Positions 1-8,658 of a stretch of 64,000 nt of DNA are shown in pieces. The stretch comes from Niallia nealsonii (GTDB taxonomy: Bacteria > Bacillota > Bacilli > Bacillales > Cytobacillaceae). Below the pieces are notes generated by a model. That model was not told the DNA's origin, searched no databases, and saw only the letters and a list, made by a program, of their open reading frames with translations. Made by a program: the position numbers and the translations under genes. The stretch spans positions 124,001 through 188,000 of the forward strand of contig NZ_PISE01000031.1 of NCBI RefSeq assembly GCF_002835805.1. The letters run 5' to 3'. Each line of letters opens with the position of its first letter. Within the stretch, counting starts at the first letter, position 1.

Positions 1-20
1 TTTAAAGGAGGCCAATAAGA

Positions 21-842
21 ATGAAGACTCCTTCTTTACGTCAGCCTGGAGACAGAACTGCTAGTTCTAAAGACTGGCTTGATTACATTCCAAAGTATTT
101 ACATGCATGGATTCTTCCATTTGTTCTGGTAGTAGCTTGGCAGATTGTCGCAGGACTTGGATTAGTGTCCCCAAAGATACTGCCTGCCCCCTCTGTCATT
201 GTGATGCAATTTGTAATGATTGTTGCCAACGGGGAATTGTGGACCCATTTAGAAATTAGTCTTTTTCGTGTAGGAGTCGGTTTTCTTCTCGGGGGGCTAA
301 CTGGATTAATGGTGGGCTTACTAACAGGACTTAGTAAATTAGTGGAGAAAACGCTGGATCCTTCGCTCCAGATGTTGCGGACAGTGCCATTACTTTCACT
401 GATCCCATTGTTTATTCTCTGGTTTGGGGTGGGGGAATTTTCCAAAGTATTAATGATCGCATTAGGTGCTTTTTTCCCCATGTATGTTAATACCTTTCTT
501 GGCGTACGCAGTGTGGATGGGAAGTTGTATGAGGTATCACGCATTTTACAATTTTCAGGGTGGAAAAGAGCCACTAGACTGATTATTCCAGCAGCGCTGC
601 CCAATATTTTACTCGGTGTTAGACTTGCTCTTGGTGTTGCATGGTTAGTACTGGTTGTTAGCGAGATGATGGGAACAAGTGCAGGTATTGGATATATGAT
701 TCAAGATGCAAGAGCTTATTCTGAAACAGATATTGTATTTATTGGTCTCATTCTATTTGCTGTTATGGGCAAACTTTCTGATTCCATTGTTCGAATTTTA
801 GAGTCAAAGTGGCTTCGATGGAGAGATACATTCAAAGGTTAA
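21..842 (+). CDS. ABC transporter permease, SsuC/TauC type
   Basis: Membrane subunit of an ABC importer of the sulfonate/taurine/nitrate class. About six hydrophobic segments are visible, and the cytoplasmic EAA-type loop that contacts the ATPase lies near residues 165-195 (EVSRILQFSGWKRA, then IIPAALP). The length, 273 aa, is normal for SsuC. The ATG follows a strong AAAGGAGG site. The flavin monooxygenase starts 33 bp downstream, so the two are probably co-transcribed; the ATPase and binding protein should lie upstream, outside the window. The substrate is inferred from family and neighbour: an aliphatic sulfonate or another organosulfur compound. Confidence 0.9.
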   Translation: MKTPSLRQPGDRTASSKDWLDYIPKYLHAWILPFVLVVAWQIVAGLGLVSPKILPAPSVIVMQFVMIVANGELWTHLEISLFRVGVGFLLGGLTGLMVGLLTGLSKLVEKTLDPSLQMLRTVPLLSLIPLFILWFGVGEFSKVLMIALGAFFPMYVNTFLGVRSVDGKLYEVSRILQFSGWKRATRLIIPAALPNILLGVRLALGVAWLVLVVSEMMGTSAGIGYMIQDARAYSETDIVFIGLILFAVMGKLSDSIVRILESKWLRWRDTFKG

Positions 843-875
843 GTTTTAATCATATAGTAAGGGAGATTGTTTGAC

Positions 876-2225
876 ATGGGAAAAAGAAATGGACAACTTC
901 GATTAGGAGCATTTATTTATTATAGCGGCCATCATGCTGCAGGCTGGCGCCATCCACAATCAGGTGTCGAAGACTTATTTAGATTTGATATGTATAAAAA
1001 ACTAGCACAGACAGCCGAACGCGGCAAGTTTGATATGATGTTTTTTGCTGATTTGCTTTATGCCGTTAATGTTGAGAAAGCTGCATCTGGTATGCTTGAT
1101 CCACAAACTTTATTAGCTGCTCTTTCTGCTGTTACTGAGAAACTGGGTCTAACTGCTACAGTATCTACAACGTATAACGAACCATATAATGTTGCACGTA
1201 AATTTGCTACGCTTGACCATATAAGTGGTGGAAGATCAGCATGGAATATTGTCACATCACAGCTCGATATTGAGGCACATAACTATGGCAAGCCAAAGCA
1301 TCCTGATCATAGTCTTCGTTATGAAATGGCGAATGAATTTGTAGATTTAACTAAACAACTGTGGAACAGCTGGGAAGATGATGCTCTTGTTTTGGATCGT
1401 AAAAAAGGGCAATTTGCCGATGAATCAAAAGTAAAAGAAATTGATTTCCAAGGGCATTATTATGCATCGAAAGGGCGATTGAATGTACCACGTCCTCCTC
1501 AAGGTTATCCGGTTCTTGTCGTTGCAGGCTCTTCTGAACCAGGCATTGATTCTGCCGGCCGTTATGGAGAGGTTGTTTTTACGGCACAACAATCCATTGA
1601 GTCTGCAAAAGTGTTCTATCAGCGTATCCATGCAAAACTTGAGGAATATGGGCGTTCCCATGATAGTTTAAAAATTATGCCAGGGATTTCTCCAATTATA
1701 GGTGCAACAGAGGAGGAAGCTTGGAAGAAGCATCAAACCTTGCAAGATCTAATTTCTCCTGAAGATGCAGTGCAAGCAGTATCACAATTTATCAATTATG
1801 ATTTATCTAAATATCCCTATGATCAACCTTTACCAGACAATCTTTACCATTTGGCAGATCAGTCAAATGGGATGAAGAGCCGGGTACAACTCCTTTTGGA
1901 TACTGCCTATAAAGAAAATTTATCCATTCTTGAACTTGGGAGAAAGATGTTGGGAGCCCGTGGTCATATACAGTTTGTTGGAACTCCAGATCAATTAGCT
2001 GATTTAATGGAACAATGGTTTGATGAATATGCTTGCGATGGCTTCAACATTATGCCTCCAGTTATTCCAGGAGACCTTGATGATTTTGTTGATGATGTCA
2101 TACCGGTATTACAAAAACGTGGGTTATTTCGTAAAGAATACACAGGTAATACACTTAGGGAGCATCTGGGTCTTGAACGCCCAAATGTAAGCTATATTCA
2201 AAAGGATAAGTTGAGTTCACATTGA
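876..2225 (+). CDS. NtaA/SnaA/DszA-family FMN-dependent monooxygenase
   Basis: Bacterial-luciferase-like flavin monooxygenase of about 449 aa that uses FMNH2 from a separate reductase. Family signatures include FFADLLYAV near residue 55, TYNEPYNVARKFATLDHIS near residues 100-118 and GGRSAWNIVTS just after. ATG 876 was chosen over the in-frame TTG at 867 because AGGGAG lies at ordinary spacing from the ATG. Family members oxidise chelators, dibenzothiophene sulfone or alkyl sulfur compounds. Next to an SsuC-type permease, sulfur scavenging is the best guess; the substrate is not readable from sequence. Confidence 0.9.
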   Translation: MGKRNGQLRLGAFIYYSGHHAAGWRHPQSGVEDLFRFDMYKKLAQTAERGKFDMMFFADLLYAVNVEKAASGMLDPQTLLAALSAVTEKLGLTATVSTTYNEPYNVARKFATLDHISGGRSAWNIVTSQLDIEAHNYGKPKHPDHSLRYEMANEFVDLTKQLWNSWEDDALVLDRKKGQFADESKVKEIDFQGHYYASKGRLNVPRPPQGYPVLVVAGSSEPGIDSAGRYGEVVFTAQQSIESAKVFYQRIHAKLEEYGRSHDSLKIMPGISPIIGATEEEAWKKHQTLQDLISPEDAVQAVSQFINYDLSKYPYDQPLPDNLYHLADQSNGMKSRVQLLLDTAYKENLSILELGRKMLGARGHIQFVGTPDQLADLMEQWFDEYACDGFNIMPPVIPGDLDDFVDDVIPVLQKRGLFRKEYTGNTLREHLGLERPNVSYIQKDKLSSH

Positions 2226-2571
2226 TAAATGTGTAAAGCAATTGTTATTCTTTCATTATTAGATCCTTAAATCTTGAGGTAATCACTGAATTTTTTTGAA
2301 ATAGGCAATAATTAAAGAAACTATAAAGTCACTCATCTAGTATCGAGAGTGGCTTTTATTATGTGACTCACTTCTAATTGAACATCTGATTAACTAATAA
2401 CACTAAAAGTTTATATATAAGTAAATTTGCAAGTTATTTTACGTATATTAACAGAGTGATTAAGAAATAAAGGCAATCTCTATTTTCTTATTGAAGTAAA
2501 AACCTAGATAAGTTTAATCCAGTCTTTCTTTCCCTTATGTTACACTTAAACTTCAAGAGGTGGTTTTAGTT
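2226..2571. other. intergenic stretch
   Basis: Holds the terminator of the monooxygenase operon (2325-2360) and the AT-rich promoter region of the SLAP gene. No other reading frame of interest was seen. Confidence 0.5.
2325..2360 (+). terminator. rho-independent terminator of the permease-monooxygenase operon
   Basis: Stem AAAGTCACTC pairs with GAGTGGCTTTT around a 10-nt loop, followed by T-rich sequence, 100 bp past the monooxygenase stop. Confidence 0.75.
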
Positions 2572-2949
2572 ATGCAGCACTTACAATTTGAAGTGTCTTG
2601 GGACAAAGCGTTAGCGAATCAGGACCGACAAAATATTGAAAGAATCTTTAATGAAACAAAACATCTAAACAGTTCCAACATTATTTGCTCTCCCATACGA
2701 GAAGCAATCAACCACAATGAGGCACTACTAGTGTCTGTATTGGTCCATAATTTTACGGACCATCTGCTTACTTTTAATAATACAAGGCTAATTTACAGCA
2801 TTCAAGGAGAGATCATTGCAGACAAGGCATTCACGCTACCTACGATTGCTATCCCATCCCAAGTGAGTATGCCTTGGACGTTTATTTTTCCAAAGGACAG
2901 TTATACATCACAAACTTCTTTTGAAAATGGGCGATTAGAAATACTTTAA
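2572..2949 (+). CDS. SLAP domain-containing protein
   Basis: A 125-aa member of the Bacillus SLAP family. Diagnostic blocks are WDKAL near residue 9, IREAINH near residue 45, VLVHNFTD near residue 57, and the C-terminal MPWTFIFP and FENGRLEI. The track-like GTG at 2560 lies inside the ribosome binding site AAGAGGTGG, so ATG 2572 is preferred. No signal peptide or membrane segment is visible. SLAP domains occur with accessory-Sec/S-layer proteins in some bacilli, but no such partner lies nearby. The family is secure, the biochemical role unknown. Confidence 0.85.
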   Translation: MQHLQFEVSWDKALANQDRQNIERIFNETKHLNSSNIICSPIREAINHNEALLVSVLVHNFTDHLLTFNNTRLIYSIQGEIIADKAFTLPTIAIPSQVSMPWTFIFPKDSYTSQTSFENGRLEIL

Positions 2950-3101
2950 AGTTTTTTTGTTCATCAAAAGAAACTATCCTCAGCTATAAAATCTACTTCC
3001 AGAAAAAAAATTGTATAAAAAACAAGTTTCATCTGTTAACCATAATTCTGAATTTCAGGGGTTCAGGGAAGTCGATCCATGAAGCAATAGAGAAAGATAG
3101 T

Positions 3102-3134
3102 AAAAAATCAGCCGTTATGAAGGCTGATTTTTTT
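3102..3134. terminator. bidirectional terminator between SLAP gene and tetR
   Basis: AAAAAATCAGCC / GGCTGATTTTTTT with an 8-nt loop. It has T-runs in both directions and sits between convergent genes. Confidence 0.9.
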
Positions 3135-3165
3135 ATCGTTTGGCAAGTTCATATAAATAGAGGAG

Positions 3166-3777
3166 CTATCTTGGCCGGACATAGGAAAGTAAAATTTCTT
3201 TTAATGCTTTTTGTTGAACATGTGGTGAGATATCTTCTTCTGTATATGTAATAGGCGATTTTAATGCAATATTATTCCCAAATGTTCCATACGCATTGAT
3301 GATTGTAATAATCGTTTCCTTGATTGGTATATCTGTTCGAAAGGATCCGTCCATTTTGCCGTCTTCCATTAGTGGTATGAGTATATTAGCAATTTTTTTT
3401 TGCATCTCTATATAGAATTCGATATCAGCAAGCGGCTCTTTGGTAAACGATGCGTAGCTTTCAAAAGCTTCACGAAATTTTGTTGCGTTCATTTTTTGTG
3501 CGGTTTGATTTTTCAATAAGTAATTTAACACGTCCTCTAAGCGTTCGTAAGCCGATTTTTTGGATTGTACGATTTGTTCTAATTGGGGTAAGGTTCGTTC
3601 TAAATTTTGAACGGCAACTGCCACAATCAGTTTATCTTTTTTAGGAAAGTATCGAAAAAGTGTAGCAATCCCAATCCCTACTGCATCGGCGATATCTTGC
3701 ATTTGGACGATATCTAGTCCATTTTCGAGAAATAACTGTTCTGCGGTAGAAACAATGTTTTTATAAACTTGATTCAA
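3166..3777 (-). CDS. TetR/AcrR family transcriptional regulator
   Basis: 203 aa with the N-terminal TetR helix-turn-helix: AEQLFLENGLDIVQMQDIAD and then VGIGIATLFRYFPKKDKLI, within about residues 12-50. The rest is the helical ligand and dimer domain. Translation starts at TTG 3777, abutting the TAA (3778-3780) of a decayed upstream membrane gene. That TAA-TTG junction suggests the two were once translationally coupled. The target is unknown; it probably controlled the decayed neighbour. Confidence 0.88.
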   Translation of the reverse strand: MNQVYKNIVSTAEQLFLENGLDIVQMQDIADAVGIGIATLFRYFPKKDKLIVAVAVQNLERTLPQLEQIVQSKKSAYERLEDVLNYLLKNQTAQKMNATKFREAFESYASFTKEPLADIEFYIEMQKKIANILIPLMEDGKMDGSFRTDIPIKETIITIINAYGTFGNNIALKSPITYTEEDISPHVQQKALKEILLSYVRPR

Positions 3778-4145
3778 TTATTGAAATCTTCCTATTGCAC
3801 AATCCGCGAACACATACAGTAAAGCGGCAATCATTACGGTTATAGCTAACGTAATATTTTGCAGCAGGAGAACTAAGGATAATCCAAATAAACCATGCAA
3901 TGCCATATAGAGTAACCGATTGCTTCAAATATTTTTTTGTAGATATTCTTGCCTAAAGAAACAAGGTTATTATCTAGCAGCACAACACTCCCTATTACAT
4001 ACTCAGTTCATTTGCATTTTTTTCTTGCCATATTATCCAGACAGTGAAAAAGGAACAATTACAATAGTCGTAAAAAATGCCGCCAATAATTATTTTCCTA
4101 TAAGATCCTCTAGATACACTTTGTGTACCTCTAAGTTTTATTGAC
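3778..4145 (-). pseudogene. remnant of a multi-pass membrane protein gene upstream of tetR
   Basis: Reading the minus strand through three frames gives consecutive hydrophobic pieces separated by stops and frame changes: AAFFTTIVIVPFSLSG, then VIGSVVLLDNNLVSLGKNIY, then LLYMALHGLFGLSLVLLLQ and ITVMIAALLYVFADCAIG. The last piece ends at TAA 3778-3780, immediately before the tetR start. The arrangement looks like one small integral membrane protein broken by at least two frameshifts and stops. The family was not recognised. A 74-aa plus-strand frame here is not protein-like. Confidence 0.45.
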
Positions 4146-4234
4146 CACTTCCGATTATTATACAAGAACCAATACGAAGGAAAAAGAATAAACTGTTTTA
4201 TCTTATTTATGCATCTATGCTAAAAGAAGATTCC

Positions 4235-4264
4235 TTGACAATGATAATCATTTTCAATTAAAAT
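4235..4264 (+). promoter_or_regulatory. promoter with overlapping Fur box
   Basis: TTGACA (4235-4240) and TAAAAT (4259-4264) have an 18-bp spacer. The spacer contains AATGATAATCATTTTCA, very close to the Fur consensus TGATAATNATTATCA. Iron-dependent repression of the two small genes downstream is inferred. Confidence 0.85.
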
Positions 4265-4312
4265 AGTAATACACTCTATAAATTAAAATGAGAAAGGGGC
4301 TTACTTACGATT

Positions 4313-4435
4313 ATGCTTTTTTGCTCATGCTGTGGTTTTAAGGAAGAACTGGGCCAGGAAATGTTCGCTGCCACTCAAACAGATAGTTGCCAGCTTTGTC
4401 CTTGCTGCGGATTAGATGAAATGGAATATGAATGA
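4313..4435 (+). CDS. 40-aa Cys-rich small protein, probably Fur-regulated
   Basis: MLFCSCCGFKEELG opens the peptide and a second cluster, CQLCPCCGLDE, closes it. The pattern is CxCC...CxxCxCC, which could bind zinc, iron or an Fe-S cluster; the tail is acidic. GAAAGGGG lies about 13 nt upstream of the ATG, and the gene is the first behind the Fur-box promoter. No known family was recognised. It is distinct in sequence from FbpA, FbpB and FbpC. Confidence rests on the promoter context and the ordered Cys pattern; codon-level conservation could not be tested. Confidence 0.6.
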   Translation: MLFCSCCGFKEELGQEMFAATQTDSCQLCPCCGLDEMEYE

Positions 4436-4538
4436 ATAAATAAAAAAAATCAGCATATACTATACATTTAAAGACGGTGAAAACGAAGGGTTCAATATAA
4501 GATTTAAAAAAGGAAGTGGTGGAGATGGAAAATTTTTA

Positions 4539-4700
4539 GTGAATGATCAACATCAACATAAAGAAGAACTAATTGCTCAATTATTGCACATGGATTGCTT
4601 TAAGTCATCGGATGACAGGCAATTGTATGAGCTGACAATAGATGAATTAGAGAGGGAATATCAATCGGTGCTGGAATGGCAGATAGAAGAAATAAAATAA
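4539..4700 (+). CDS. FbpA-like Fur-regulated basic protein
   Basis: About 53 aa. The core, KEELIAQLLHMDCFKSSDDR followed by QLYELTIDELEREY, matches the FbpA family pattern (small adaptor-like proteins of the Fur/FsrA iron-sparing response in B. subtilis). GTG 4539 is the only visible start in this frame. An ATG at 4525 with AAGGAAGTGG ahead of it reads MENF and stops. One extra T in the run at 4533-4537 would join that ATG to the FbpA frame, so the start may be disrupted by a 1-nt deletion. It sits behind the Fur-box promoter, 103 bp after the Cys-rich ORF. Confidence 0.65.
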   Translation: MNDQHQHKEELIAQLLHMDCFKSSDDRQLYELTIDELEREYQSVLEWQIEEIK

Positions 4701-4798
4701 GGGAAGAGAGCAAGATTTTTAACATACCGCAATCCATAGGTTGCTGGCCAATTTTATCCAAATCAATCAATATTTCGCTATTTAATCGTAATCATTAC

Positions 4799-4832
4799 GA
4801 AAAAGACGAAAGTTTTTCTTCGTCTTTTCCGT
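4799..4832. terminator. terminator between fbpA-like gene and codB remnant
   Basis: AAAAGACGAAAG / CTTCGTCTTTT hairpin with a T-rich loop. It lies between two convergent transcription units. Confidence 0.75.
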
Positions 4833-4838
4833 TATTTA

Positions 4839-5960
4839 TTATTCTATCTGGGAAGGAATTTTTTCAGGCCATCTTTTTTGTTCACTTCGTAATTTCCCCA
4901 ATACAACTGACGCAGTATAAATAATGATTGCCGCTATAATTGCATTGACAGGAGGGATGCCTGGTATAAAATTAGCTGCCCCGATTCCAACAATCCAAGC
5001 AATAATTGCACTAATATTAATGGTTTTTATGTGGCTGTTTTGATAGCCTATATTTTTTCTAAGCAAAAAGTAATCTGCTAGAATGATTGCTCCAATCGAT
5101 GGAATAGTCGATCCAAGGATGGTGAGCCAACTAATAAACCTAGAATAATAATCGCAGGGATGATTAAACCTTGGGCAAGCATCACTTCCGAAATATCTGC
5201 AAAACCTAATGCCAATGTTCCAACCATGCCAAATGTAAACATTAAAGAGTTTCCTATAAAGTACGCAATAAATGTTGTCAAAAAGCCATCTTTTTTTGCT
5301 TTTTGAAAATCTTGTGAAATCTGCAGTCAAGGTTGCCCCGGCAATAAAGGAGCCGATGCAAATTGAAAGAGCTAAAGTGTACGACATATGTTCGGAAGGT
5401 TCTAATTGCATTAGTGCTGCAAATCCCCCCACATCATTTGTAGCGTTAAAGATAGAAAGACTTCCTAAAATCGCAATGGCAGGTACTGCAATAATACTTA
5501 AAATAGTTAATGCTTTCATTCCCCAGTATGCAGTGGATGTCATTAAGATTCCAGAAATGATAATAAGCAAGGGCAAATAAATGCCAGTAGCTTTGTTTAC
5601 CATCAAAGCAAACGTTGCAACACCGACCCCAAACTAGCCTACTTGAATGGCGCTTAATAAAAAAGATGTTAAGTAAGAGCCTTTTTGCCAAAAGAATAGC
5701 TTGTCAGCATAGGCGTGGTCAATCCTGTTTTTGCTCCAATTAAGCCTAATAATGCTGCGTATAGTCTCAAAATAAGATTGCCGAGTAATACAATCATCAT
5801 AAACTCTTTTATACCAAGACCTTTTCCTAATGTTCCGCCTACTACCATGCTAGAAGAGAAAAACGTAAATCCTAGCATTACAAAAAAACATGGATAGAAA
5901 ACCTCTGCGATGGTCTTTTGGAATAGGATGCAGTGCAAAATCTTTGTCCTTTGTTTCCAA
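4839..5960 (-). pseudogene. codB: cytosine/purine permease (NCS1, CodB-type), inactivated
   Basis: Fragments of one NCS1 permease lie in different frames. From the TTG at 5960: DKDFALHPIPKDHRRG, then VMLGFTFFSSSMVVGGTLGK, then SAIQVG-stop-FGVGVATFAL, then KIERLPK-region helices, then TTFIAYFIGNSLMFTFGMVG, and finally the C-terminal helices ending at 4839. At least three frameshifts are present, one in a T-run near 5892. There is also a nonsense TAG where the family has Trp (VGWFGVGVA). It is the last gene of the deaminase operon, and the upstream MHS transporter may have replaced it. Confidence 0.85.
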
Positions 5961-5995
5961 TCGTCCCCCCCCTTAAAGCTATCAATGGAACGTTA

Positions 5996-7342
5996 TTATT
6001 TATTTGCCACTTCTTGAAAGGGAGCAATCACTGGTTCTTCCTCTTTTATCATCGAAACATTGGCCGTTTCTGCTGATTTTATTAAGGCAAATAAGGCAAT
6101 AACTGCCGCAGCCATTAAGTAAAAAGCGGGAGCAAATCCATTTCCAGTTGAAGCAATTAAGAAAGTTGCTACATAGGAAGCTGTTCCACCAAAAATGGCA
6201 TTGCCTGTATTAAAGGAAAGTGCAAATCCACTGTATCTGACTTCAGTTGGAAACATTTCCGATAAAAAGGTGGCAAGAACCCCGTCATTGCAGGCTAAAA
6301 TTGCTCCAAGGAGTATCATGGCCAAAATAGTGAAAGCACCTCCCATGGACATTAGTGCAAAAATTGGATACGTAAACACGATAAATAAAATGCAAGCAGC
6401 GATTAAAACAGGTTTTCTGCCCATTTTATCTGTTAACATCCCCACTAAAGGAAGCATGATCACATAGGAAAATAAGGTAAAGATGGTCGTTAATGTGCTG
6501 TGCAATGGTGCAAATTTTAAAACGGTGCTTAAATAGGTTGGCATATAACTTAAAATGATGTAAAATCCAACTGCATTTAAGCAAATCACACCAAAAGCAA
6601 TAAAAATATTTTTTCTGTTTTTGCGAATTCCTTCCATTACCCCTAATTGCGGTACAAGCGATTGTTCTGTTTTGGATTCTAGCTCTTTAAATAATGGTGA
6701 GTCTTCCATTTTTAATCGAATCGATAGCCCGATTAACCCTAATGGCAAAGACAAAAGAAAAGGGATTCTCCAGCCCCAACTATGTAAAGCAGAATCTGTC
6801 AGCATAGATTCAAGCAGAGAAGTAACAATAGCTCCTAAAAGCATGCCTGCTGCGGTGCTTGCGGGAACCATGCTAACAAGCAGACCACGTTTTTTCTTTG
6901 GAGCATGTTCTGCAATCATAAGAGAAGCACCTGCGTATTCCCCAGATGCAGAAAATCCTTGCACCATTCGGCATGACAAAAGTAAAATTGGCGCTAAAAT
7001 GCCAATACGTTCATAACTCGGGATCAATCCGATTAAAAAAGTCGAAAAGGACATTAAACACATTGTTAAAACTAATATTTTTTTCCGGCCTAATCGATCT
7101 CCATAATGGCCCCATACTAAGCCGCCAATTGGGCGCACAAGAAAAGATAAGGCAAAAATGGCGAAGGTGCTGAGTAAAGCTGCTGTTTTATCGCCTGGTG
7201 CAAAAAAGACACTTGCGATAATAGTTGCCAAATATCCGTATGATGCATAATCAAACCATTCAATCATATTGCCAAATGCACTGCCGCCGAGAATTTGTTT
7301 CATTCCTTTTTTCGTTTTTGCTTCCAATGCTATTGCTGTCAT
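5996..7342 (-). CDS. MFS transporter, metabolite:H+ symporter (MHS) family
   Basis: 448 aa with 12 predicted membrane segments. The opening GNMIEWFDYASYGYLA is characteristic of the ProP/KgtP/ShiA group, followed by GHYGDRLGRKK in the loop between helices 2 and 3. ATG 7342 has AAGGAG. It lies 18 bp after the deaminase stop and 35 bp before the dead cytosine permease, so it is part of the same operon. The solute is probably the operon's N-heterocyclic substrate or an acidic product; this is inference. Confidence 0.9.
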   Translation of the reverse strand: MTAIALEAKTKKGMKQILGGSAFGNMIEWFDYASYGYLATIIASVFFAPGDKTAALLSTFAIFALSFLVRPIGGLVWGHYGDRLGRKKILVLTMCLMSFSTFLIGLIPSYERIGILAPILLLSCRMVQGFSASGEYAGASLMIAEHAPKKKRGLLVSMVPASTAAGMLLGAIVTSLLESMLTDSALHSWGWRIPFLLSLPLGLIGLSIRLKMEDSPLFKELESKTEQSLVPQLGVMEGIRKNRKNIFIAFGVICLNAVGFYIILSYMPTYLSTVLKFAPLHSTLTTIFTLFSYVIMLPLVGMLTDKMGRKPVLIAACILFIVFTYPIFALMSMGGAFTILAMILLGAILACNDGVLATFLSEMFPTEVRYSGFALSFNTGNAIFGGTASYVATFLIASTGNGFAPAFYLMAAAVIALFALIKSAETANVSMIKEEEPVIAPFQEVANK

Positions 7343-7360
7343 TGAGCCATCTCCTTTATT

Positions 7361-8635
7361 TTAATTTTCGGAAAATTCTTTCGAAAAAATAGATGCATGC
7401 ATTTGCGTTTCTGCTGGTTTTGTTTCTACCATTATTTTTCCTTCTCGAACAGAATAAAGAACAGATGGCTGGCATCGAACGGCATCATATTCATTATCTG
7501 TATCCAGCACAATAAAATTGGCTTTACTGCCTTCTTTTATTTCATACTGCTGGAGATTTAATGTTTTGGCTCCATTGATCGTAATTAAATCATAGGCAGA
7601 GATAATATCCTCATAGCCCGTCATATGACATGCATGCAGCCCAACTTCCACTACTCGCTGCAAATTGCCATCTCCAAGGGGATACCATGGGTCCATGATA
7701 GAATCTAAGCCAAAACATACATTAATACCTGCATCCAAAAGTTCTTTGACACGTGTAATTCCTCTGCGTTTTGGGAATGTATCAAATCTTCCTTGCAAAT
7801 GTAAGTTGGCTTTCGGAAGAGAAACAAAGTGAATGTTTGCTTGTTTTAATAGTTTAAAAAGCTTGTAGGTATATGCATTATTATAGGATCCCATTGCAGT
7901 AGTGTGGCTTGCTGTCACAAGTTCACCCATTCCTAGCTTATAGCTTTCTGCTGCAACAACTTCTAAAAATCTTGACTGCTCATCATCGATTTCATCACAA
8001 TGAATATCGACCATTTTTCCATATCTATAAGCAAGTTCTATCGCTTTTTTGACTGAAGAAACGCTATCTTCTCTTGTAAATTCATAGTGGGGAATTGCCC
8101 CAACTACATCTGCGCCCATTTTTAGTGCCTCTTCCAATAATTCATCCCCTTTTGGATACGCATAAATGCCTTCTTGTGGAAAAGCTACAATCTGCAAATC
8201 CATCCACGGTTTGATTTCTTCTTTAATCTCAAGCATGGCTTCCAAGCCCATGAAGCTCGGGTCTGTGATATCCACATGTGTTCGGACATGCTGAACGCCA
8301 TGTTTCATCTGCATTTGTAGTGCCTGTAATGCACGATTTTTGATTTCTTCTTTTGTTTCCTGAACAGCCACTTTTCTTTCTGACCAGCATTGAATACCTT
8401 CAAATAGTGTACCAGATTGATTCCATCTTGGTGTGCCTGCTGTCAGTACATAATCTAAATGAATATGGGGTTCAACAAAGGGAGGGAGCACTACTTTCCC
8501 CTGTACATCGATCACATTTTCAGCTATTTCATTAGATACTGATGATGAGGAGGTAATAGAAAATATTTTCTCTTCTTTTATAACAATATCCCACAATCCT
8601 TTTTTTCCATAAAGCTTGCTATTTTTAATAATCAT
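7361..8635 (-). CDS. cytosine deaminase-family amidohydrolase (CodA homologue)
   Basis: 424 aa, collinear with E. coli CodA. Metal and catalytic motifs are PHIHLD (His57, His59), DIHCDEIDDEQSRF near residue 210, ASHTTAMGSYN near 240 and FGLDSIMDPWYPLG near 305-318. CodA reacts cytosine with water to uracil and ammonia. The E. coli FGHDD block reads FGLDS here: the catalytic Asp (Asp313 in E. coli) is kept, but its neighbours His312 and Asp314 are Leu and Ser. Substrate may therefore be shifted (isocytosine, creatinine or another ring amidine). ATG 8635 fits AAGGAG better than GTG 8644. Confidence 0.88.
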   Translation of the reverse strand: MIIKNSKLYGKKGLWDIVIKEEKIFSITSSSSVSNEIAENVIDVQGKVVLPPFVEPHIHLDYVLTAGTPRWNQSGTLFEGIQCWSERKVAVQETKEEIKNRALQALQMQMKHGVQHVRTHVDITDPSFMGLEAMLEIKEEIKPWMDLQIVAFPQEGIYAYPKGDELLEEALKMGADVVGAIPHYEFTREDSVSSVKKAIELAYRYGKMVDIHCDEIDDEQSRFLEVVAAESYKLGMGELVTASHTTAMGSYNNAYTYKLFKLLKQANIHFVSLPKANLHLQGRFDTFPKRRGITRVKELLDAGINVCFGLDSIMDPWYPLGDGNLQRVVEVGLHACHMTGYEDIISAYDLITINGAKTLNLQQYEIKEGSKANFIVLDTDNEYDAVRCQPSVLYSVREGKIMVETKPAETQMHASIFSKEFSEN

Positions 8636-8658
8636 ATTAAACACATCTCCTTAGTTGG

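Noticed and set aside
3920-4144. 74-codon plus-strand frame
   Set aside because: No ribosome binding site and no domain; the minus strand shows hydrophobic fragments of a decayed gene instead.
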